48,657 nucleotides of DNA, taken from Syntrophobacterales bacterium Delta_02 (GTDB lineage: Bacteria; Desulfobacterota; Syntrophorhabdia; Syntrophorhabdales; Syntrophorhabdaceae). Within the stretch, counting starts at the first letter, position 1, and every line of letters starts with the position of its first letter. Positions 9,961-18,005 of this stretch are shown here, piece after piece. Location: the NCBI GenBank assembly GCA_001603955.1, contig LVAA01000027.1:1-48657 (forward strand), given 5' to 3'. Both the position numbers and the translations under genes were made by a program. The notes below the pieces were generated by a model that saw only the letters and a program-made list of their open reading frames with translations, made no database searches and was not told the origin of the DNA.

Positions 9961-10955
9961 GGATGGTCGCCTGGGAGTTGACCCGCAACTGTAACCTCTC
10001 CTGCATCCACTGCCGTGCATCGGCGGCATCGGGTCCTTACGAGGGCGAGCTTTCAACACAGCAGTGCCGGGCCATTATCGATGACATCCGGTCCTTCTCG
10101 GAACCGACGGTCATCCTGACCGGCGGGGAGCCGCTGATGAGGCCGGATATCTTTGACATCATCGAATACGGCAACGACAGGGGATTGAGAATGGTCATCG
10201 CCGTCAACGGTACTCTTCTCGACAAGATGGCGGTTCATAGGCTCAAGGCTTCGGGCATAAAGAGGGTGAGCCTGAGCATCGACGCAAAGGACGGTCCCGG
10301 TCATGACAGGTTTCGCGGTGTCGAAGGGTCCTTCCAGGCCGTGATCGGGGCGGCACGGACCCTCAGGGAGATGGGTCTGCCCTTCCAGATAAACACGACG
10401 GTGACGAAACTCAATGTCGACGACCTCGATGAGATCTATGCGTTGGTCAAGTCTCTCGGGGCTGTCGCCTGGCATGCCTTTCTCCTCGTCCCCGTCGGCA
10501 GGGGAACAGGCCTCAAGGGGAAGGAACTCTCCGCCGAGGCCTACGAGGATGTGCTCCACCGGCTTCGGGCCATTGAAAGAAGGGGCGAGCTGGAAATGAA
10601 GGTCACCTGTGCCCCGCACTACTACCGCATAGTGAAAGAAGACGGGGGCACGCCGAAAAGCGCGGGATGCCTTGCCGGAAAGAGTTTTATGTTCATCTCG
10701 CACCGCGGGATCGCCCAGCCCTGCGGCTACCTTGAGATCGATTCGGGCAACGTGCGAAGGGACGGTGTGAGGACTGTCTGGGAAGGTTCCGAGGTCTTTC
10801 GGCGCCTGCGCGATCTCACATCATATCGGGGAAAATGCGCTGCCTGCCGCTATATCCGCATCTGCGGCGGCTGCCGCGCCCGTGCCTATGAGGAGACAGG
10901 GGATTATCTCGAGGAAGAGCCGCTATGCTCCTACAGGGAAGGGAATAGCCAATGA
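9936..10955 (+). CDS. ahbD: AdoMet-dependent heme synthase, radical SAM (AhbD)
   Basis: This 339-residue protein has the radical SAM motif at C19, C23 and C26 and the opening MVAWELTRNCNLSCIHC typical of AhbD. A C-terminal SPASM/Twitch-like region carries CAAC, CGGC and a final Cys. AhbD oxidatively decarboxylates two propionates of iron-coproporphyrin III to vinyl groups, giving heme b without oxygen. It overlaps hemB by 25 bases. An internal ATG at 9963 is possible but has poor spacing from any ribosome site. The last codons (NSQ, stop) lie inside a CCAATGATCA repeat (10949-10972), so the C-terminus may have been set by repeat insertion. Confidence 0.85.
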   Translation: MGERTYPLRMVAWELTRNCNLSCIHCRASAASGPYEGELSTQQCRAIIDDIRSFSEPTVILTGGEPLMRPDIFDIIEYGNDRGLRMVIAVNGTLLDKMAVHRLKASGIKRVSLSIDAKDGPGHDRFRGVEGSFQAVIGAARTLREMGLPFQINTTVTKLNVDDLDEIYALVKSLGAVAWHAFLLVPVGRGTGLKGKELSAEAYEDVLHRLRAIERRGELEMKVTCAPHYYRIVKEDGGTPKSAGCLAGKSFMFISHRGIAQPCGYLEIDSGNVRRDGVRTVWEGSEVFRRLRDLTSYRGKCAACRYIRICGGCRARAYEETGDYLEEEPLCSYREGNSQ

Positions 10956-10972
10956 TCAAATTCCAATGATCA
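10949..10972 (+). repeat. Short direct repeat at the ahbD stop codon
   Basis: CCAATGATCA occurs at 10949-10958 and again at 10963-10972. It is related to the CCAATRACC-like array upstream of hemB. The first copy contains the ahbD TGA. Confidence 0.55.
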
Positions 10973-10986
10973 GGACAAAAAGAGGC

Positions 10987-11029
10987 AAACAGCAGCGGGT
11001 TGGCGGCATATCCGCCCGATACGCTGTTT
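10987..11029. terminator. Hairpin between convergent genes, probable bidirectional terminator
   Basis: AAACAGC (10987-10993) pairs with GCTGTTT (11023-11029), with a further inner GGCGG/CCGCC stem around a CATAT loop. It lies between ahbD (+) and the hydrolase gene (minus), whose stop is at 11036. The ends are A-rich and T-rich, as expected of a terminator working both ways. Confidence 0.55.
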
Positions 11030-11035
11030 CGCACA

Positions 11036-12319
11036 TCATCGTTGTACCCTCTTCATCCTGTCATCCAGCCAGTCCAGGATGCGTGCGTTCGATATGAGGG
11101 AAGCGCCTATCTGGCAGTGTTCTTCCGCTCCCTCTTCCCTGGTGAAGAGCATATAGTCGCGGGGGCATCTCAGCGCCTCGTAGAGCATCCGGGACTGGCC
11201 CGGCATGTCCTTGTCATCCTCGGAGTCGACGACAAGCGTCGTGCAGGCGATCCTGTCCGCAATGTCCTTCAGCGTATAGGCCCGCGTCATTCTGAACCAC
11301 TCTGACGGCGTCTTGGCATGGAAGGTGAACATGCCGTTGGTGATCGCCCATCGCAGGGAAGGACTTCTTTTCATCCCCTCGTACACCTCTCTGTCGATGG
11401 CCTGGGAGCCCTCCGGTGAATCGAGCATCTTCTCCATTTCGGGGGTGAGACGCGCGGTTCGGTGAAAGTCGTAGACGCCCCCGTTTGCGATGCAGAAGGG
11501 AACCCTTTTCTCGAAGGCCATCGCCCGCGGCACGAAATACCCCCCGAAGCTGATCCCCATTATCGCGATACGCCGGGGGTCCGTTTCCTCCTGTCCCAGC
11601 GCGAAATCGACGACGGGTGTGACCACGGTCTCCCAGTTGGGACGAAAGGGTATCTTCTGCTCGCGGATGGCGCGTCCCTGGCCCGGTCCCTCGAAGATCA
11701 GGCAGTTGTATCCCCTCGCGAGGGCGAAGACGGCCGCGGTATAATAGAGCTCCTCCCCGGTCCCATCGAAACCTGTCTGGATGATGAGAAGCGGCCGCTT
11801 CACCTTCCGGTTGTCCACGAGACAGCGATACCCGGGGAGGGTCGTGCCTTCGAAGGGGATCTCCACGGGGATTATCGGTGCCCGGGAGAGCCTTGCCGCC
11901 CTGAGAAAGCTCTCACGTCCTTCGCGCCAGGTGGCAAGTATGCGGGGGTCTTCAGGGTTCCTGTGGAGAAAGAACTCGGCCGTCCTGTAGTAATTGGATG
12001 CCTTCAGGTATTCCTGATGGGCGCTCACCGCCCTGCCCCTGGCGGCCAGACCATCGGCCGCCTTCCTCCGCTCTTGGGCCGTCCTGAGCCACTCGCGGTA
12101 CCAGCTTTCATCATCGCCTTCCGTGATGCGGTACGCGGTCTTGAGGCATTCACCGATATCCGCGGCGCCGCCAGCCGTCGCGGCCATTGCCCTCAAGGTC
12201 TGGAAAGAATACTGTGTATCCTTGAAGATAAGGTCCATGGCCTCACCTCTTGCAGAAGCAAATATGAGCGCCGCAATGGCAAGCGCGAAAAGTACCTGGA
12301 AATCTCTGCCCTGTCTCAC
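11036..12319 (-). CDS. Exported alpha/beta hydrolase (FrsA/prolyl-oligopeptidase-like)
   Basis: This 427-residue protein has an N-terminal signal sequence (hydrophobic residues 8-22, then ASARGEA). A helical region of about 120 residues follows, then an alpha/beta hydrolase domain. The nucleophile elbow is GISFGG with S257. D365 or D369 and H401 are good candidates for the rest of the triad, and GFDGTGEE near 183-190 suits the oxyanion hole. The layout, a helical N-domain before the hydrolase domain, resembles FrsA/2,6-dihydroxypseudooxynicotine hydrolase-type enzymes. It probably acts on a small ester, amide or C-C bond in the periplasm; the substrate is unknown. It stands alone on this strand. 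Confidence 0.78.
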   Translation of the reverse strand: MRQGRDFQVLFALAIAALIFASARGEAMDLIFKDTQYSFQTLRAMAATAGGAADIGECLKTAYRITEGDDESWYREWLRTAQERRKAADGLAARGRAVSAHQEYLKASNYYRTAEFFLHRNPEDPRILATWREGRESFLRAARLSRAPIIPVEIPFEGTTLPGYRCLVDNRKVKRPLLIIQTGFDGTGEELYYTAAVFALARGYNCLIFEGPGQGRAIREQKIPFRPNWETVVTPVVDFALGQEETDPRRIAIMGISFGGYFVPRAMAFEKRVPFCIANGGVYDFHRTARLTPEMEKMLDSPEGSQAIDREVYEGMKRSPSLRWAITNGMFTFHAKTPSEWFRMTRAYTLKDIADRIACTTLVVDSEDDKDMPGQSRMLYEALRCPRDYMLFTREEGAEEHCQIGASLISNARILDWLDDRMKRVQR

Positions 12320-12353
12320 GGTCCAGCTCCTCGTCGTGTTGTTCTTCCCGTCT

Positions 12354-12383
12354 ATTATGCCTTAAGGGGAGAATGGCTGACAA
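12354..12383 (-). promoter_or_regulatory. Possible promoter of the exported hydrolase gene
   Basis: On the minus strand TTGTCA (12378-12383) and CATAAT (12354-12359) are 18 bases apart, 34 bases before the start codon. It shares a 159-base divergent region with the yyaL promoter. Confidence 0.42.
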
Positions 12384-12411
12384 GGGAAACGTTACGTCCC
12401 GCGCATCGTCA

Positions 12412-12440
12412 TTGACATCACGCCCTTTCGTGCTGATATT
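12412..12440 (+). promoter_or_regulatory. Probable promoter of the YyaL-type gene
   Basis: A consensus TTGACA (12412-12417) and GATATT (12435-12440) are 17 bases apart. The expected start of transcription near 12447 leaves room for the GGAGGA ribosome site at 12470-12475. Confidence 0.52.
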
Positions 12441-12478
12441 CGATGACGCGTCTTCAGTGCTTGGCGGATGGAGGACAC

Positions 12479-14446
12479 ATGAACAGGCTGGCCCATGAGA
12501 AATCGGCGTACCTCAGGCATGCCGCGCATCAAAAGATAGACTGGCACCCCTGGTCGCAGGAGGCCTTTGACAGGGCTGCGAGGGAAGACAAACCCGTCTT
12601 TCTGAGTTCCGGAGCCATCTGGTGTCACTGGTGCCATGTCATGGCGAAGGAGAGCTTCGAAGATGACGCCGTGGCGGCGATCCTGAACGAACACTACATC
12701 GCCATCAAGCTCGACCGCGACGAGCGGCCCGACGTCGACCGGCGTTACCAGCAGGCGGTGGCCGCCATGGGGCAGGGCGGAGGATGGCCGCTAAGCGTCT
12801 TTCTGACGCCCGACAAGAAGCCTTTTTTCGGGGGAACCTACTTCCCGCCCGTCGAGCGTTACGGAATGCCAGCCTTTGGGACGGTCCTCATGGCGATCAG
12901 CCGGTATTACAGGGAGAACAGGGAGGAGATAGAGGATCAGGGCGGAAAGTTTCTCGAGGCTATCAGGAGGGAGAGGAAAACGGTAGAGCCTCTCTCGGGT
13001 ACACTCATCGATGAGGCTGCACGACAGATGCTTGCCGCCTTTGACAGGACCAATGGAGGTTTCGGAGGCGCCCCGAAGTTTCCCATGTCCGGCGCCATCG
13101 AATTCCTGCTGGGCAGGTATTTCTTCTCAGGTGACGAAGGTCTTGCACTTATGCTGAAGAGAACGCTTTCGGCCATGGCGCAAGGCGGTTTTCACGACCA
13201 GATAGGCGGCGGTTTTCATCGTTACTCGACGGACAGCGCGTGGGCTGTGCCCCATTTCGAGAAGATGGCCGATGACAACGCCTGGCTTCTCAGGAACTAT
13301 TGCGACGCCTACCGGGTCTTCGGCGACCCTTACCTCGAGGACGCGGCCCGTGGTATCATCGCCTTTGTCGACAGGGAGCTGTCGGACCCCCTGGGCGGTT
13401 TCTGCGCCAGCATGGACGCCGACGTGACGCCCGACGATGAAGGGGGATATTTCACATGGACGGACGAGGACCTCCGGCGGGTGTTGAGCGATGAAGAGTA
13501 CCGGGTGTTGTCCATGCATCTTTTCGATGCCCGCAACGCGGTACACCACGACCCGAGCAAGGTGGTGCTCTCCCTTCGCGAGACCGTCGACGCCATAGCC
13601 CGCGAAACGGGCCTCGATGCCGTGAGAACCGGAGAGATCATAGCGCGGGGGAAACAGAAGCTTCTCGCCGAGCGGGAAAAGAGGCAAAAACCTCTTATCG
13701 ACACCACCCTGTACACGTCCCTCAACGGCATGATGATATCGGCCTACTGCAAAGCCTACAGGACGTTCGGTGACAGGGCAATACTCGACCGTGCGCGTCT
13801 GGCGCTCGAGAGGGTCCTGGATGTGAACGTGAGGGACGGGGAGCTCTATCACTCCGAGGGTGTGAAAGCCTTCCTCGAGGACTACGCGTGCTTTTGCGAC
13901 GCTCTCATCGCCGTCTGCGAGGCGACGGGTGAGAAGGAATATATTGACGAGGCAAAGGGTCTCATCGACCGGTGCATCGAACGTTTCTGGGATGGCGACG
14001 GAGCGGGTTTCTTCGACACCGAGCAGGAGGTTGTGGGGATACGTCTCAAGGGCATCGAGGACGTGCCGAGACCGTCGCCGAACGCCCTTGCCATACTCGT
14101 GCTCCTCAAGCTTGCGGCGATATCCGGCGACGACAGGTACCGCGACCACGCCACGAAGGCCCTCATGGCCTTTTCGTCCGAGGCATCCCTGATGGCGATC
14201 CATGGAGCCTATTATTTTTGCGCCCTCGAGGCCTACTACCGGATGGTGAAACTCGAGTTGCGCGCCGAGGCAGGGTCGGAGCTTGCCGAAGCCACCCTCT
14301 TCGCCCATCACCCCTGTACGTGCATCACCTGGGGTGACCCCGGCGAGAGCACCATCATCCCCTGCATCGCCACCACCTGCTTTGAGCCCCTCACCTCCGC
14401 CGAGGCATTGAAAGAGTTCCTGGAGGTAAGAGAGCCCGGCATCTAG
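12479..14446 (+). CDS. Thioredoxin-fold protein of the YyaL/spermatogenesis-associated protein 20 family (DUF255)
   Basis: The N-terminal thioredoxin-like domain carries the family motif WCHWCHVMAKESF, a CxxC pair at about residues 40-45. About 450 residues of alpha/alpha-toroid-type repeats follow, as in N-acylglucosamine epimerase-like folds. The function of the family is not established; a redox or carbohydrate role has been suggested. An in-frame ATG at 12443 would add 12 residues. The ATG at 12479 is preferred because GGAGGA (12470-12475) is well placed and the family usually begins NRL..E.S.YL. The resulting 655 residues match the family length. Confidence 0.88.
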   Translation: MNRLAHEKSAYLRHAAHQKIDWHPWSQEAFDRAAREDKPVFLSSGAIWCHWCHVMAKESFEDDAVAAILNEHYIAIKLDRDERPDVDRRYQQAVAAMGQGGGWPLSVFLTPDKKPFFGGTYFPPVERYGMPAFGTVLMAISRYYRENREEIEDQGGKFLEAIRRERKTVEPLSGTLIDEAARQMLAAFDRTNGGFGGAPKFPMSGAIEFLLGRYFFSGDEGLALMLKRTLSAMAQGGFHDQIGGGFHRYSTDSAWAVPHFEKMADDNAWLLRNYCDAYRVFGDPYLEDAARGIIAFVDRELSDPLGGFCASMDADVTPDDEGGYFTWTDEDLRRVLSDEEYRVLSMHLFDARNAVHHDPSKVVLSLRETVDAIARETGLDAVRTGEIIARGKQKLLAEREKRQKPLIDTTLYTSLNGMMISAYCKAYRTFGDRAILDRARLALERVLDVNVRDGELYHSEGVKAFLEDYACFCDALIAVCEATGEKEYIDEAKGLIDRCIERFWDGDGAGFFDTEQEVVGIRLKGIEDVPRPSPNALAILVLLKLAAISGDDRYRDHATKALMAFSSEASLMAIHGAYYFCALEAYYRMVKLELRAEAGSELAEATLFAHHPCTCITWGDPGESTIIPCIATTCFEPLTSAEALKEFLEVREPGI

Positions 14447-14474
14447 AGGCATTGTTTTTTCTTTGTCTTGAGAC

Positions 14475-14501
14475 GGTTCAAGCGGTTCAAGCGGTTCAAG
14501 C
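14475..14501 (+). repeat. Three tandem perfect GGTTCAAGC units (half element, copy 2)
   Basis: The 9-nt unit GGTTCAAGC is repeated exactly at 14475-14483, 14484-14492 and 14493-14501. No opposing arm is present, unlike the other three copies of this family in the window. It lies between the yyaL stop and the DUF502 promoter. Confidence 0.85.
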
Positions 14502-14511
14502 GGTCTTTTAA

Positions 14512-14540
14512 TTGACTTTCATTTTCTCCGACGATAGTAT
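14512..14540 (+). promoter_or_regulatory. Possible promoter of the DUF502-tatC genes
   Basis: TTGACT (14512-14517) and TAGTAT (14535-14540) are 17 bases apart. The -10 ends nine bases before the ATG and there is no ribosome site, so the mRNA would be leaderless if this promoter is used. Confidence 0.45.
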
Positions 14541-14549
14541 GTCGACACC

Positions 14550-15167
14550 ATGAGTGTGGCAAAGCACCTGAAAAAAAAGTTCATTACGGGGCTTCTCGTC
14601 CTGATCCCCCTCATCGTGACCGCCTATATCGTCTACGTCGTCGTTTCCTTCATGGAAGGCCTCATCGGACCGGCCCTGAGGAACATTTTCTTCCAGGTCT
14701 TTCGACGTGAGGTCTATGTAACGGGCATGGCCTGCATCATCTTTGTCGTTATCACGTACCTTACCGGTCTTTTCGTCTCCAACTACTTTGGGAAGACCCT
14801 GTTCTCCCGGGGAGAAAGATTGGTGAAGAGGATTCCCATCGTGAAGAGCATTTACGGTTCCGTCAAGGACATGATGGAGGCCTTCTCGTCGGAGAAGATA
14901 AAGTCCTTCAAGGAGGTTGTCCTCATCGAATTCCCTTTTCAGGGAAGATACGCGATAGGACTCGTTACGAACAGGGTCGAGATCGGGGATCTTAAGCATT
15001 GCGCCGTCTTCGTGCCCACCACACCGAACCCCACATCGGGGTACATCATCCTGGCGAAGGAGGAAGACCTCCTTTTTCTCGATATGGCCACCGATGATGC
15101 CCTGAAGTACATTATCTCACTGGGGACATCCCGGAGCGGGTCCATATGGAACGGGAAAAGATCATAA
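14550..15167 (+). CDS. DUF502 family membrane protein
   Basis: This 205-residue protein has two N-terminal membrane segments (about residues 10-33 and 55-77) and a conserved cytosolic part (KRIPIVKSIYGSVKDMM, then EFPFQGRYAIGLVT and VPTTPNPTSGY). This matches the DUF502 family, whose role is unknown. It overlaps the next gene, tatC, by 22 bases, so the two are co-translated, but that does not prove a shared function. The ATG has no recognisable ribosome site. Confidence 0.82.
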   Translation: MSVAKHLKKKFITGLLVLIPLIVTAYIVYVVVSFMEGLIGPALRNIFFQVFRREVYVTGMACIIFVVITYLTGLFVSNYFGKTLFSRGERLVKRIPIVKSIYGSVKDMMEAFSSEKIKSFKEVVLIEFPFQGRYAIGLVTNRVEIGDLKHCAVFVPTTPNPTSGYIILAKEEDLLFLDMATDDALKYIISLGTSRSGSIWNGKRS

Positions 15168-15856
15168 GCGCCCTGGCAGGGGTGAGGAGGGTGTTTCTCA
15201 AGTCGCTGGCCTTCATCGCCGCCACCGGGATCGTCAGCTTCATTTACTCGAAGCGGATGCTCTACCTGCTCGTCAAGGCGACGGGTATCAAGGTCTACTA
15301 TCTCACCATCCAGGAGGTCTTTCTCGCGACCGTCCAGCTTGCCCTCTACGCCGGCATCTTCTTTGCCCTGCCCGCCATCATCATTCTGGTCTGGCACGAG
15401 ATGAAGGACCTGTACAGGATCAAGCGCGTCTACGGATACCTCCTGGTGTTTGCCGCGATAGTTCTCTTTTACGGTGGCAGCTTTTTCTGTTGGAAGATAG
15501 TTCTTCCCTCGGGGATCGGTTTCCTCGTCACCGGCTATGAAAGCGAGGCCCTCAAGGCGATGATATCCGTGGAACGATATCTCACCTTTTCCACAGCCAT
15601 GATCTTCGCGTTCGGCACCACGTTTGAAGTACCTCTCATCCTTCTCGCCCTGGGAAAGCTCGGGATCGTCAAGGCCAGGATGCTGGTGCGCACCCGGCGA
15701 TACGCCTTCCTGGGTATTGTCATCGCCTCGGCGCTCATCACACCCACGCCGGATGTATACAATCTCTCGCTTCTCGCGGTACCGATGTACCTCTTCTACG
15801 AGATCGGCATACTCCTCGTGAAAATGGTCGAAAAACAGAGGTCGACGGGTTCCTGA
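15146..15856 (+). CDS. tatC: Sec-independent protein translocase TatC
   Basis: TatC is the membrane receptor for twin-arginine signal peptides and exports folded, often cofactor-bearing proteins. The 236-residue protein has about six membrane segments and the family pattern FGTTFEVPLILLALGKLGIV at about residues 156-175, with ITPTPDVYNLSLLAVPMYLFYE near the C-terminus. The family's N-terminal H-L-x-E-L-R segment is diverged here (residues 6-18 read IISALAGVRRVFL), so it may be an atypical paralogue. No tatA or tatB gene lies nearby. Confidence 0.83.
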   Translation: MEREKIISALAGVRRVFLKSLAFIAATGIVSFIYSKRMLYLLVKATGIKVYYLTIQEVFLATVQLALYAGIFFALPAIIILVWHEMKDLYRIKRVYGYLLVFAAIVLFYGGSFFCWKIVLPSGIGFLVTGYESEALKAMISVERYLTFSTAMIFAFGTTFEVPLILLALGKLGIVKARMLVRTRRYAFLGIVIASALITPTPDVYNLSLLAVPMYLFYEIGILLVKMVEKQRSTGS

Positions 15857-15914
15857 GACCGCGCGTCAGGACTCGATCCTGGCCGCCTCGCTGGAAGAAA
15901 CAGGAAATGTTGTG

Positions 15915-15943
15915 TTGACCATTGCATGACATCCATATAGAAT
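15915..15943 (+). promoter_or_regulatory. Probable promoter upstream of the DedA gene
   Basis: TTGACC (15915-15920) and TAGAAT (15938-15943) are 17 bases apart, each matching the sigma70 consensus at 5 of 6 positions. A strong AAGGAGG follows at 15954-15960, but it stands before an ATG (15963) that is out of frame with DedA. Confidence 0.55.
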
Positions 15944-16024
15944 GAATGACCACAAGGAGGACATGAAGCACCACGGGAAGAGGCCTCGCCGAGGACCTTT
16001 CACGAGAGTTGATTGCTTCGCGAC

Positions 16025-16600
16025 ATGGAAGCGTACATCGCAAAATACGGTTATATTGGCATATTTGTCGGTACCTTCCTTGAGGGAGAGACCACGGTGC
16101 TCCTGGGGGGGATCTTCTCCCGGCTGGGATTCATGAACATCTTCATGGTCATGTTATACGCCTTCGCGGGGACCCTGGCGGGAGACTGCACATTCTTCTC
16201 GATTGGAAGGTGCTTCGGGAAGAACATCATAGAGCGCTTCGAGTTCATCAAGAGCAAGGTACCTCTCGCCGACAAGATCATCAGGCACTACGGGAACTTC
16301 ATCATATTCATCATCCGGTTCCTCGTGGGCATAAGGGCCGTTGTCCTCATTCTTCTCGGGTGCACGAACATGAAAATAGGGAGGTTCTTTCTGTTCAGTC
16401 TTCTCAATTCGCTCTGCTGGAGCATTCTGGTGGGCGTCATCGGATATCTTTTCGGAAAGGTCGTTTTTGTCTTTGTAGACGATATAAAGCAATACGAAAC
16501 GGTTATCGTACCGGTGGTCCTCGGTCTGGTCGTGCTCCTCATCCTCATGTACCGGTATATCGTGAACAAGAAAGAGAGGGAGACCTATGGAGATCAATGA
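16025..16600 (+). CDS. DedA/SNARE-associated (VTT domain) membrane protein
   Basis: This 191-residue protein opens with the family pattern YGYIGIFVGTFLEGE and has conserved GGIFSRLG and F.GRFLVGIRAVV-like segments, with four to five membrane helices. DedA proteins are thought to move lipid carriers or phospholipids across the membrane and to affect membrane homeostasis. An in-frame TTG at 16013 directly follows an in-frame TGA, so no start further upstream is possible. ATG 16025 gives the usual N-terminus but has no ribosome site. Its last 14 bases overlap the next gene. Confidence 0.86.
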   Translation: MEAYIAKYGYIGIFVGTFLEGETTVLLGGIFSRLGFMNIFMVMLYAFAGTLAGDCTFFSIGRCFGKNIIERFEFIKSKVPLADKIIRHYGNFIIFIIRFLVGIRAVVLILLGCTNMKIGRFFLFSLLNSLCWSILVGVIGYLFGKVVFVFVDDIKQYETVIVPVVLGLVVLLILMYRYIVNKKERETYGDQ

Positions 16601-16811
16601 GAAGATGATGCGCGAGCTCCGGAAGAAATTCGAGGTCGAGATGAACAGGAAGGAGATCGAGATCGTCGATCACTGGAAGAATGAGATCGAGGCCGTCTAC
16701 AAGAAGAAATACGAAACCCTTGCCGCCGTCCAGGTGGAGATGAAACGTGTCATCGAGCGCATGGGGAACAGGGTCTCCATCCTGACGAAGATGGTGAGGG
16801 AGGGATCGTGA
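16587..16811 (+). CDS. Small coiled-coil protein of unknown function
   Basis: This 74-residue protein is highly charged, with no membrane segment or cysteine. Regular spacing of M, I, V and L among E and K residues (about residues 5-65) suggests one long coiled coil. Its ATG lies inside the end of the DedA gene and its stop overlaps the transglycosylase start by four bases. Coding is therefore supported by translational coupling and by codon use like its neighbours. I do not recognise a family. Confidence 0.65.
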   Translation: MEINEKMMRELRKKFEVEMNRKEIEIVDHWKNEIEAVYKKKYETLAAVQVEMKRVIERMGNRVSILTKMVREGS

Positions 16812-17860
16812 TATCGGAAAGAGTGATCCCGGGGCAGGCCGGAAACGAGGTTTCCCACCCCGTCGTCCTCCTGGCAGTTCTCCTCGGCATGCTTCTTGTT
16901 GCCGGTCTTTTCGGTGCAGCGGACCTGTCTGCCCAAACCGCGTCAAAGAAGGCAAACGCTCCGATGGAGAAACGGATCGGTGACCTCGAAAAGGACGTGA
17001 TGAGACTCCAGCGGCAGGCCGACCTTTTCAACCTCGATGCCCTGCCGGACAACCTGACGCTCTGCGGCAAGAAGGTCCCCATATACAGGGGAGACGTTCG
17101 GGAGCGGTTCGAGCGCGAGTTCTTCCAGCTCCTGGAGAACAAGGGGTTGCTGACGATCGTCATCAAGCGCTACTACAAGTATCTTCCCCTGATCAGCGAG
17201 GAGATAGAGCGCATGGGTGTGCCTTCGGACCTCATCTATCTCGCGGTGACGGAAAGCTACCTGAATCCCAGGGCCGTCTCCCGGGCGAACGCGGCCGGGA
17301 TGTGGCAGTTCATAAAGGAAACAGGAAAACGTGAGGGCCTCCTTGTCAACGATAATATCGACGAACGCTTCAACGTGAAAAAGGCAACGCGTTCGGCCCT
17401 GACCCACCTGAAGAGACTCAACGCGGAGTTCAACGACTGGCTTCTGGCCATGTCCGGCTACAACGCGGGTCCGGGGCGTGTGCGCGAGGCCATCGAGAAC
17501 CAGGCCACCAGGGATTTCTTCGACATGTACCTGCCGGAAGAGACGGAGCGATACATCTTCCGGGTCCTGGCGCTGAAGGAGATCGTTGCGAACCGCGAGC
17601 GCTACGGGATAAGGATAGACGACAAAGACCTCTACCGGCCCGTTATCCTTTCGGAAGTGACCATAGAGGTGAGCCGTGAATTCCACTCCTACATTCTCGC
17701 AAAGGCGATGGACGGGCCTTACAGGACCTTCAGGATCAATAACCTTCACCTGAAAAGATACAATCTTCCGAAAGGTGTGTACCGTGTCAATGTTCCCGTG
17801 GAAAAGAAGGATATGTTCATCAGGAGAATGAAGGGATACGATTACATCGAAGTACGGTGA
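16808..17860 (+). CDS. MltD-like membrane-bound lytic transglycosylase
   Basis: Lytic transglycosylases cut the glycan strands of peptidoglycan. The 350-residue protein has an N-terminal hydrophobic segment (about residues 19-38). Its SLT domain carries the catalytic glutamate E149 in AVTESYLNP, then NAAGMWQFI and AMSGYNAGPGRV. Unlike typical MltD it has no full LysM repeats; the C-terminal 80 residues are short and poorly defined, with some similarity to the segment that precedes LysM in longer members. The start is GTG at 16808 in a GTGA overlap with the coiled-coil gene. An alternative start would shorten only the leader region. Confidence 0.86.
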   Translation: MISERVIPGQAGNEVSHPVVLLAVLLGMLLVAGLFGAADLSAQTASKKANAPMEKRIGDLEKDVMRLQRQADLFNLDALPDNLTLCGKKVPIYRGDVRERFEREFFQLLENKGLLTIVIKRYYKYLPLISEEIERMGVPSDLIYLAVTESYLNPRAVSRANAAGMWQFIKETGKREGLLVNDNIDERFNVKKATRSALTHLKRLNAEFNDWLLAMSGYNAGPGRVREAIENQATRDFFDMYLPEETERYIFRVLALKEIVANRERYGIRIDDKDLYRPVILSEVTIEVSREFHSYILAKAMDGPYRTFRINNLHLKRYNLPKGVYRVNVPVEKKDMFIRRMKGYDYIEVR

Positions 17861-17976
17861 CCCTCCTGGTGTTTGCCTCTAACCACTTGATATCATGTAT
17901 TTTCAGCGTTCCACAATCTTTGTTTTAGCAGCCTTTCGGCGGATGGGGAAAAAGCAAGTAACAGGATATTTTATGA

Positions 17977-18005
17977 TTGACAAATCTTTCACAATTGGGT
18001 AAAAC
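17977..18005 (+). promoter_or_regulatory. Probable promoter of the nuo operon
   Basis: A consensus TTGACA (17977-17982) and TAAAAC (18000-18005) are 17 bases apart, in the 238-base gap before nuoA. No other strong promoter is visible in this gap. Transcription would begin near 18012, giving a leader of about 87 bases. Confidence 0.58.
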
